From the NCBI RefSeq assembly GCF_900101955.1, contig NZ_FNAQ01000001.1, positions 62,001-126,000 on the forward strand: a stretch of 64,000 nt of DNA, given 5' to 3'. The notes beneath the pieces were generated by a model. The model was not told the origin of the DNA. It saw only the letters and a program-made list of their open reading frames with translations, and ran no database searches. Positions within the stretch are counted from its first letter, which is position 1. The number at the start of each line of letters is the position of its first letter. Below, in pieces: positions 57,413 to 64,000 of this stretch. The DNA is from Desulfuromonas thiophila. GTDB taxonomy: Bacteria; Desulfobacterota; Desulfuromonadia; Desulfuromonadales; Desulfuromonadaceae. The position numbers and the translations under genes are program-made.

Positions 57413-57947
57413 GCTGACCAAGCTGGAAAAGTTCGGACTGGTGGCGGCGGTGCTGGTGGGCGGCTCTTATTCGTACATGCAGAAGGTGTATGACCCCCAG
57501 GCGGCGGCGCTGAAGAAGACCATCGCCAAGCTCAACAGCACGGTGCAGGAATATAACGCCCTGAGCGACCCGCCCTCGCTGTTGCCGCTGACCAAGACAC
57601 TGGAAAAGCAGACGGCCGAACGCGACGCCCTGCGCGAGCAGCTCACCCTGGCCGGTGGTCGTACCGGCACGGCGGATGAGGTGGTGCAGCTGCTCGATCG
57701 GGTGAACGGGCTGGCGGTGGAGGCGGGCCTGACCGTGGTGCATCTGCAGCCCAGGGACCGGGTGACGGGGCCGTTGTACGACTGGGACTGCTTCGATCTG
57801 CAACTGCGGGGCGACCATGCCCGGCTGCTGTATTTTCTGCAGCGGCTGATTGACCTGCCGCAGCCTGTCGAGGTGCGCCAGTTGAAGATCGAGCGGGAAA
57901 ATGATGCGGGCGGGCGGGTGCGGATTTCGGCCCAGCTGTTGTTCTAG
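57405..57947 (+). CDS. PilO/MshJ-like inner-membrane assembly protein
   Basis: 180 residues: a short cytoplasmic tail, one membrane helix (about 9-25), a coiled coil (about 30-75, with QEYNALSDPPSLLPLTKTLE), and a ferredoxin-like periplasmic domain (GLTVVHLQPRDRVTG, YDWDCFDLQLRGDHARLLYFLQRL). This is the PilO/GspM layout that partners PilN/GspL. ATG 57405 overlaps the previous gene's stop. Confidence 0.8.
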   Translation: MRKLTKLEKFGLVAAVLVGGSYSYMQKVYDPQAAALKKTIAKLNSTVQEYNALSDPPSLLPLTKTLEKQTAERDALREQLTLAGGRTGTADEVVQLLDRVNGLAVEAGLTVVHLQPRDRVTGPLYDWDCFDLQLRGDHARLLYFLQRLIDLPQPVEVRQLKIERENDAGGRVRISAQLLF

Positions 57948-57966
57948 CCAGGGAGATGTTGACGGG

Positions 57967-58470
57967 ATGAAACCCATGGAAACGAAAAGCGGTGTCCGCC
58001 GCTGCGGCGCTGGGGTGCTGGCGCTGGTGCTGGCGCTGGGGCCGGCCTGGGCGGCGCAGGACGTGCGGCCGGTGCTGCCGGCCGCGCCGGCCGAAACGGC
58101 CGACAGGGCTGTGGCGGCACCCGTGGCGGCTGACAAGGGTGCCGTGCCACCGCGTCCCGACGCAAGCGGTCGCAATCCTTTTGCCGTGGTCGAGGAGGCC
58201 ATGGTGCCGCCGGACTACGATCTGGCGGCCAGCCTAGTCCGCCTTTCGGCCCTGGTGGCGGTGGCGGAGGGGTGCAGCGCCCTGCTGCTGCTGCTGCCGG
58301 ATGACGCCGCTGCCACCGATGGGCGGGGCGGGCGTTATCAGCGGGTGCTCTCCGGTGACTGGCTGAATCTGCGGATGGCAGGGCGAGACTACATCTTCCG
58401 GGTGACGGTAACGCAGAGCGAGGTCAGCCTGCTGGCGGAGTCGGGCGCGAAATATGGGCTGACGCTATGA
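57967..58470 (+). CDS. PilP/MshK-like periplasmic protein
   Basis: 167 residues with a signal peptide ending around PAWAAQ (residue 30). A proline/alanine-rich linker is followed by GRNPFAVVEE, the usual entry motif of PilP/GspC-type proteins, and a small beta domain (YQRVLSGDWLNLRMAGRDYIF, VSLLAESGAKYGLTL). It probably links the inner-membrane complex to the secretin. The stop overlaps the secretin start by four bases (ATGA). Confidence 0.7.
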   Translation: MKPMETKSGVRRCGAGVLALVLALGPAWAAQDVRPVLPAAPAETADRAVAAPVAADKGAVPPRPDASGRNPFAVVEEAMVPPDYDLAASLVRLSALVAVAEGCSALLLLLPDDAAATDGRGGRYQRVLSGDWLNLRMAGRDYIFRVTVTQSEVSLLAESGAKYGLTL

Positions 58471-60302
58471 AGGGGGCGCCTGTCCGTGGGCTGGCCCTGT
58501 TGTTGACCCTGGTGCCCGCCATGCTGCTGGCCCTGTCGTTGACGGGTTGTGCCGGTTCCGCCGCCGCGCCGGAACGCTTTGTGCCGGATGGCCACCTGCT
58601 GATGGAGGCGGCGGCGGGAACGGCACGGGATTTCGCCGCAGCTGAGCCGCTGGCGGAAATCGCGCCGGAAGAGCCGCTGGTGAAGGTGTTGCAGGGCACT
58701 GCGCTGGACGCGCGCGCGGCCGGCGCACTGCTGGCCGGCGAGGCTGAAGCGCCGCCGGTGGCGGCGCTGGACCGGCGGGTGAATCTGCTGCAGTTGCGGG
58801 AAACGCCGCTGGAGCAGGTGGTGTTTCTGCTCAATGCCCTGTGCGAGGCCAATCTTGTTGTCACGCCGGAAGCCGCTCGCCGGGTGGTGAGCATCGAGCT
58901 GCGGCGGGTGAGTCTGCGGGCCGCCATCGAGGCCATCTGCCGCTTGCAGGATCTGTGGTATCGCGAGCGCGGCGGCATCGTCACCCTGATGACCAGTGCC
59001 GAATATGCCCGCGAAGTGGTGGTGCATCGTCATGACTACAGCCGCGCTTTCACCTTGCGCTACACCAATGCCACCGATCTGGCGCGGCTGCTGCAGGCGG
59101 TGATGGGCGGTCAGGTGCTTTTTGCCGATATCGGTTCGGAACAGGTGTACGGCCATGTGCTGGCCGAGGGTGCGGCCGGCGGTGGTGGCGGCGCGGCCAC
59201 GGCGGTCGGTACGGCGATTCTCGAAGAGGCCGACAAGCAGCACCAGGCGGTGCTGCAGGTTCTTGGTGATGGTCTGGCCGATGAGCTGCAGCTGGCCGAG
59301 CGGCTGGGCAAAAAGGCTTCGGCGGTGGTGACGGTGTTCAAGCGCAACAACATGATTCTGGCCCGCTCGCTGGATGAACGGGTGCTCGACGAGATCGGCC
59401 GCCTGCTGGCGACCCTCGACACGCCGACCAATCAGGTGCTGCTGGAAATCAGCATTTTGCAGGTCACGCTCAACGATGGGTACGAGAGTTTTTTCAAGAT
59501 TGATTTTCCCGGCAACAGCAAGCTGTCCCTCGGCAGCCTGCCCAGTTCGACCGGCTCGGGCGACAGCACCCTGGCGGTGCTGATGGGCAATGCCAACATT
59601 CAGGCGCGCATGCGCTTTTTCGCCGAGGAAAACCGCATGAACGTGCTGGCCACGCCCTACCTGATGAGCGCCAACAACAGCACGGTGGAGTTCTTTGTCG
59701 GCGAGGAGACGCCGCTGCGTGACGACGTGACCAGCAAGACCCTTTACGACGACGAGGGCAACCCGACCACCACCCTGTATGAAATGACCATCAACCGCGA
59801 AGAACTGGGCACGGATCTGGAGATTTCCTCCTTCATCAACGACGACGGCACCATCACCATGGATTTCAACGCCGAGATCTCGACGCCCAATCTGGGCGTG
59901 ACCGAGATCACCGTGGTGGATGAGAACACCGGCACGGCGCAATCCTTTCCCCTTGATGGCGTGAACAAGAGCGAGCTGACCTCGATGATCACGGCGGCAC
60001 CGGGCGAGACCCTGGCCATTGGCGGCATCATCCGCGAGCAGTTGGAGAAGACGGAAAACAAGGTGCCGCTGCTGGGCGATCTGCCCTATCTCGGCCTGCT
60101 GTTCAAGGAGCTGGCCGACACCAAGACCAAGACCGAGACCGTGATTCTGCTGACGCCGCATCTGATTCGTCATCCGCGCCAGGCCACCGAGGTGAGCCGC
60201 GAATTTCTTGACCGGCGCAGTTCACATCCGCGGTTCGAGCGCCAGCAGGAGAATCTGCTCAACTACCCGGTGCGTGGCGCGGCCGGCGCGGCGGTGCCAT
60301 GA
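58467..60302 (+). CDS. Secretin (PilQ/MshL/GspD family) lipoprotein
   Basis: 611 residues. The lipobox SLTGC places the lipidated Cys at 28. An STN-like N-terminal region (LNLLQLRETPLEQVVFLLN-type, about 110-165) and N-domains are followed by the secretin core with LLEISILQVTLND and VPLLGDLPYLGLLFK. A glycine-rich stretch near 232 (AGGGGGAAT) is a flexible loop. It forms the outer-membrane pore for the pilus or pseudopilus. It overlaps the downstream PilT-like gene by four bases. Confidence 0.9.
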   Translation: MKGAPVRGLALLLTLVPAMLLALSLTGCAGSAAAPERFVPDGHLLMEAAAGTARDFAAAEPLAEIAPEEPLVKVLQGTALDARAAGALLAGEAEAPPVAALDRRVNLLQLRETPLEQVVFLLNALCEANLVVTPEAARRVVSIELRRVSLRAAIEAICRLQDLWYRERGGIVTLMTSAEYAREVVVHRHDYSRAFTLRYTNATDLARLLQAVMGGQVLFADIGSEQVYGHVLAEGAAGGGGGAATAVGTAILEEADKQHQAVLQVLGDGLADELQLAERLGKKASAVVTVFKRNNMILARSLDERVLDEIGRLLATLDTPTNQVLLEISILQVTLNDGYESFFKIDFPGNSKLSLGSLPSSTGSGDSTLAVLMGNANIQARMRFFAEENRMNVLATPYLMSANNSTVEFFVGEETPLRDDVTSKTLYDDEGNPTTTLYEMTINREELGTDLEISSFINDDGTITMDFNAEISTPNLGVTEITVVDENTGTAQSFPLDGVNKSELTSMITAAPGETLAIGGIIREQLEKTENKVPLLGDLPYLGLLFKELADTKTKTETVILLTPHLIRHPRQATEVSREFLDRRSSHPRFERQQENLLNYPVRGAAGAAVP

Positions 60303-61429
60303 ATCCGCCGCTGGACATGGCGGCACCGCAGTTTCAGGTGACGCGGCCGCAGCCGGGCAGCCTGGCCGGCCTGCTGCAGCTCATGCGTGACGAGGGCGCG
60401 TCGGATCTGCACCTGTCGGCGTATATGGCGCCGGCGCTGCGGGTCAAGGGCGCCATGCGCTTTTATGCCTGCTCGCCGCTGCGACCGGATCAGGTGGAAC
60501 AGCTGCTGGACGAGATTCTCTCCAGTCGCCACAAGAAGCTGCTGGACGAGAACCATTCGGCCGACCTGGGCATCGAACTGGCGGGGCTGGGCCGTTTTCG
60601 CGTGGCGGTTTATTTTCAGCGCGGCGTGCTGTGCGCCGCCTTCCGCCTGCTGGCCGATGGCATGCCGTCGTTCGCCGAGCTGAAGCTGCCGGAGAGCCTG
60701 GCCGGTCTGCCGGGCTTCCGTGACGGGCTGGTGCTGATTACCGGCTCGACCGGCTCGGGCAAGTCAACCACCCTGGCCACCATCGTGGACGAAATCAATC
60801 GTACCAGTGCGCGCACCATCATCACCATCGAAGACCCCGTCGAGTACATGCATGCCAGTCGCAAAAGCGTGGTGTTCCAGCGTGAATTGCACCGCGACGT
60901 GGGCTCCTTTGCCTCGGCCATGCGCGATGCCCTGCGCAGCGACCCCGACGTGATCCTGGTGGGCGAGATGCGTGACCTGGAAACCATCCGCACGGCCATC
61001 ACGGCGGCGGAAACGGGCCATCTGGTGTTTTCCACGCTGCATTCGCGTGACGCCACCTCGACGGTCAACCGCATGGTGGGGGCGTTTCCGGCCGAGGAGC
61101 AGGGCCAGATTCGCCAGCAGCTGTCCACCTCGCTGCGGGCGGTGGTGTCCCAGCGGTTGCTGCCGGCGCAGAAGGGCGGCGGCCGGGTGCCGGCGGTGGA
61201 GGTGATGTTCGTCAATAACGGCATCGCCAACCTGATCCGCCTGGGCAAGGACGAGATGATCTATTCCGCTATTGAAACGGGACTGCGGGAGGGCATGCAG
61301 ACCATGGAGCAGTCGCTGATCTACCAGGTGCGCAATGGCGCCATCGATCTGGAAACGGCATTGCAGGCGGCGCGGCGGCCCGATCTGCTGCGCCAGCGGC
61401 TGGCCCTGGGGCAGAAAGGAGGGTTCTGA
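60299..61429 (+). CDS. PilT-like ATPase
   Basis: 376 residues. The N-terminal PAS-like region (LLQLMRDEGASDLHLSAYMAPALRVKG) is followed by Walker A GSTGSGKST, the Asp box ITIEDPVEYMH, Walker B DPDVILVGEMRD and the His box GHLVFSTLHSRDA. The C-terminus has GIANLIRLGKDEMIYSAIETG, similar to the AIRNLI retraction motif of PilT. It is therefore a retraction-type motor next to an extension-type motor. It overlaps the next gene's ATG by one base. Confidence 0.9.
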   Translation: MNPPLDMAAPQFQVTRPQPGSLAGLLQLMRDEGASDLHLSAYMAPALRVKGAMRFYACSPLRPDQVEQLLDEILSSRHKKLLDENHSADLGIELAGLGRFRVAVYFQRGVLCAAFRLLADGMPSFAELKLPESLAGLPGFRDGLVLITGSTGSGKSTTLATIVDEINRTSARTIITIEDPVEYMHASRKSVVFQRELHRDVGSFASAMRDALRSDPDVILVGEMRDLETIRTAITAAETGHLVFSTLHSRDATSTVNRMVGAFPAEEQGQIRQQLSTSLRAVVSQRLLPAQKGGGRVPAVEVMFVNNGIANLIRLGKDEMIYSAIETGLREGMQTMEQSLIYQVRNGAIDLETALQAARRPDLLRQRLALGQKGGF

Positions 61430-63096
61430 TGCGGCAGCAACCGGAACGTCTGGGTGAGTTTCTGGTGCGGCGTGGCGTGTTGGCCCGTGAGGCGGTCTCG
61501 GCCATTCTGGAGGAACAGCGGCGCACGCGTGATCCCTTCGGCCAGATTGCCGTGCGGCGTGGCTATCTCGACGAGGAGAGCCTGACCGAGCAGCTGGCCG
61601 GCTTCACCCAGATTCCGCTGCTGCAGCGCGAGGGCATTACCGAGGATGCCGATCTGATCGCGCGGGTGCCGCGCGCCATGGCGGAGAAGCTGGGCGTGGT
61701 GCCGCTGGGGCGCGGCGAGCGACAGGAACTGGTCTGCGCCTGCAACGGTCCGCTGCCCATGGCGGCGTTGCAGTCGCTGAGCAAACTGGTCAACCGGCCG
61801 GTCAAGTTGCAACTGGTGCCGGCCTCGCTGCTGGGCAAGATGCGTTCGGAAGCGTCATTGCGGGATCTGGATACCCGCATTCAGATCCGCGACGCCGACG
61901 CCATGGCCGAGGACGTTCATTTTGTCGCCGAGGTGCTGGAAAAGCTGTTGCTGCGGGCGGTGCGGCTGGATGCCTCCGACCTGCATCTGGAGCCCGGCCG
62001 GGTGGAGCTGCTGGTGCGCATCCGCGTGGATGGCATGTTGCAGATCACCGAGCGCCTGCCGCTGCAACTGCAGGACAAGCTGGTATCGCGCATCAAGGTG
62101 CTGGCCGAACTGGATATCGCGGAAAAACGCATGCCGCAGGATGGCGCTTTTTTCTTTCGCCCGGAGCATGTCCATCTGCCGTTTTCCGGCATCAATATCC
62201 GCGTTTCCAGCCTGCCGGTGGTTTACGGCGAGAAGGTGGTCATGCGACTGCTGCCGAGCAATGAGTCGGCCATCGGCGTCGGTGAACTGGGCATGGCGGC
62301 TGCCACGCTGGAGGTTTTCAAGCGCATGGCGTCGCGCCCTCACGGCATGGTGCTGGTAACCGGGCCGACGGGCAGCGGCAAGTCCACCACCCTGTATGGC
62401 CTGATGCAGATGCTGCGTTCGGAAACCACCAACATCACCACCCTGGAGGATCCGGTGGAGCTGAAGCTGCCGGGCATCAACCAGACCCAGATTGTCGCCG
62501 GGCCCAAGATCAGCTTTGCCGGGGCGCTGCGTTCCATTCTGCGGCAGGATCCCGACGTGATCATGGTGGGCGAGATTCGTGACCGGGCCACCATCGAGGT
62601 CGCGTTGCAGGCGGCGATCACTGGCCATCTGGTCTTGACCACCCTGCACACCAACGATGCGCCATCGTCCTTCACCCGCCTTGTCGATATGGGGGCGGAA
62701 TCCTTTCTGGTGGCGACATCGGTGCTGGGGATTCTGGCCCAACGGCTGGTGCGGCGGGTCTGCCCACTGTGCCGCCGGGGCCGGCCGGTCTCGCTGGCGG
62801 AGCTGCGGTTGCTGGGGCTGGAAACCACGGAGGTCGAAGGTGCTTTCGCGATCCAGCGCGGCGAGGGTTGCGATCATTGCCGGGGCACGGGCTATACCGG
62901 CCGCGTTGGTCTGTTTGAACTGCTGGAAATGGATGAGACCCTCAAGCAGATGGTGGCCGAGCGTGAACCGGCCGAGCGCTTGCGGCGCCATGCGCGGGAG
63001 CAGCTGGGCTTTCGCACCCTGTTCGAGGATGGCGTGGAAAAGGTGCGGCAGGGGATGACGACGCCGGAGGAAATCCTGCGCGTGACCATGAACTGA
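61429..63096 (+). CDS. PilB/MshE/GspE-type assembly ATPase with MshEN-like N-terminus
   Basis: 555 residues. Walker A is GPTGSGKST, Walker B is QDPDVIMVGEIRD, and the His box is GHLVLTTLHTND. The zinc tetracysteine is CPLC then CDHC (about 445-490). The N-terminus has RLGEFLVRRGVLAREAV and, about 30 residues later, a second FGQIAVRRGYLDEESL repeat, resembling the two c-di-GMP-binding MshEN motifs (RLGxxLVxxGxL). It should power pilus or pseudopilus assembly and may be switched on by c-di-GMP. It overlaps the PilT-like gene by one base. Confidence 0.92.
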   Translation: MRQQPERLGEFLVRRGVLAREAVSAILEEQRRTRDPFGQIAVRRGYLDEESLTEQLAGFTQIPLLQREGITEDADLIARVPRAMAEKLGVVPLGRGERQELVCACNGPLPMAALQSLSKLVNRPVKLQLVPASLLGKMRSEASLRDLDTRIQIRDADAMAEDVHFVAEVLEKLLLRAVRLDASDLHLEPGRVELLVRIRVDGMLQITERLPLQLQDKLVSRIKVLAELDIAEKRMPQDGAFFFRPEHVHLPFSGINIRVSSLPVVYGEKVVMRLLPSNESAIGVGELGMAAATLEVFKRMASRPHGMVLVTGPTGSGKSTTLYGLMQMLRSETTNITTLEDPVELKLPGINQTQIVAGPKISFAGALRSILRQDPDVIMVGEIRDRATIEVALQAAITGHLVLTTLHTNDAPSSFTRLVDMGAESFLVATSVLGILAQRLVRRVCPLCRRGRPVSLAELRLLGLETTEVEGAFAIQRGEGCDHCRGTGYTGRVGLFELLEMDETLKQMVAEREPAERLRRHAREQLGFRTLFEDGVEKVRQGMTTPEEILRVTMN

Positions 63097-63112
63097 GACG
63101 GGAACGACACGG

Positions 63113-64000
63113 ATGCCGATGTATCGCTACAGCGCCATGGATGCCGGGGGCCAGATGCAGAGCTCCACCCTGGTGGCGACCGACCCCGGCGCGGCGGCGC
63201 TGGCCTTGCTGCGGCGCAACCTCAATCCCCTGCGTATTGAGGAAGCCGCCGAAGGCGCGGAGTCGCTGGGACAGATATTGGGTCGTCTGGGGCGGGTGCG
63301 GCGGCGCCAGGTGATCATCTTCCTGCGCATGCTGGCGGCGTTGCTGCGTTCGGGCATCACCATTACCGAATCCCTGTCGGTGTTGCATGGCCAGGCCATG
63401 GGTTACCGGTTCCGGGCGGTGCTGGAGGATATCAAGATTCATATCGAGGGTGGCGTGGCCCTGAGCGACGCCCTGGCCCGCTATCCGCGCATCTTTCCGG
63501 CGGTGGCGGTGAACATGGTGCGGGCCGGCGAAACCGGCGGCATCCTGGAAGAGGCCCTGACCAGTCTGGTGAGCTACATGGAAAAACGGGCCGCCCTGCA
63601 GCGGGCCATCCTGCGGGCGTTCATCTACCCTTCGGTGGTGCTGCTGGTGTCGGTGGGGGTGATCCTGTTTCTGGTGACCTTCGTGATTCCGCGTTTTCTC
63701 ACCTTGCTGCAGGGCCGTGCCCTGCCGTGGAATACCCAGCTGATGTTCGATGCCTCGCAGTTCATTCTGGGGCACGGCCGGCTGCTGACGCTGGCCGTGG
63801 CCGCCAGTGTGCTGCTGCTGGTGCTGTTGTTTTCGGTGCATGAGAGCCGCGCGCTGCTCGACCGCTACAAGGTGTATCTGCCGCTGGTCGGGCCGGTGTT
63901 CCGCTTTTCCGTCATCGTGCAGTTCACCCGTACGCTGGCGTCGTTGCTCGAGAGTGGTTTGCCGCTGGTGGAGTCGCTGCGGCTGACCACGGCCACGGTG
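63113..64000 (+). CDS. PilC/MshG/GspF-type inner-membrane platform protein (3' end cut off)
   Basis: The first 296 residues are visible and the frame runs past the window edge. They contain the first T2SF domain (FLRMLAALLRSGITITESL, VRAGETGGILEEAL), a membrane helix pair (SVVLLVSVGVILFLVTFVIPRF), then the start of the second T2SF domain (FTRTLASLLESGLPLVESL). The start may be ATG 63113 or 63119. It is the platform on which the ATPases turn. Confidence 0.9.
   Translation, partial: MPMYRYSAMDAGGQMQSSTLVATDPGAAALALLRRNLNPLRIEEAAEGAESLGQILGRLGRVRRRQVIIFLRMLAALLRSGITITESLSVLHGQAMGYRFRAVLEDIKIHIEGGVALSDALARYPRIFPAVAVNMVRAGETGGILEEALTSLVSYMEKRAALQRAILRAFIYPSVVLLVSVGVILFLVTFVIPRFLTLLQGRALPWNTQLMFDASQFILGHGRLLTLAVAASVLLLVLLFSVHESRALLDRYKVYLPLVGPVFRFSVIVQFTRTLASLLESGLPLVESLRLTTATV

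Overview
The window is GC-rich bacterial chromosome. The order pstAB-phoU, rho-rpmE-thyX-prfA-prmC-murA, a long his operon, then yqeY-cvpA-mutS2-dnaG-rpoD-tRNA-fMet resembles Desulfuromonadales (the Geobacter/Pelobacter/Desulfuromonas group). Abundant c-di-GMP genes, GEMM-like leaders and multiple P-type ATPases fit that lineage. The lineage call is inference; no 16S gene is present.

Bases 1-21.6 kb are housekeeping and almost entirely on the plus strand: phosphate uptake, transcription termination, translation termination, peptidoglycan and histidine synthesis, mismatch-type repair, primase and the main sigma factor. The block ends with an initiator tRNA that has its own promoter and terminator.

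Bases 21.7-38.6 kb are accessory: a GGDEF-EAL protein with a degenerate GGDEF motif, a radical SAM protein, a universal-stress-protein gene coupled to a Na,K-ATPase-like (P2C) pump and divergent from a Ca-type (P2A) pump, a MacAB-TolC-like exporter, SixA and CHAD proteins, and a Crp/Fnr-family regulator behind a terminator-like attenuator.

Bases 38.8-45.8 kb hold the most unusual unit: an eight-gene minus-strand operon. It has two P1B-type ATPases (one with an SCA transmembrane motif, one with CPC but TGR in place of TGE), an HMA-like protein, four small membrane or glycine-rich proteins and a triple FeoA-like protein. It resembles the fez (ferrosome) gene clusters that build intracellular iron granules in anaerobes. 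Its promoter carries a perfect TGTGA-N6-TCACA palindrome at about -41.5, and the Crp-family protein encoded nearby has the matching RETxxR recognition helix.

Bases 46.1-64 kb combine c-di-GMP turnover (HD-GYP plus GGDEF), a membrane protein, two large prepilins each preceded by a near-identical GEMM-like riboswitch, and an MSHA/type II secretion-like operon (pseudopilin, PilM/MshI-like, PilO, PilP, secretin, PilT-like, MshE/PilB-like, PilC). Four Crp-type sites with almost the same spacing tie the ferrosome-like operon to these genes. A roughly 160-bp MITE-like element made of hairpins occurs in four full or partial copies, each abutting the stop codon of a neighbouring gene.
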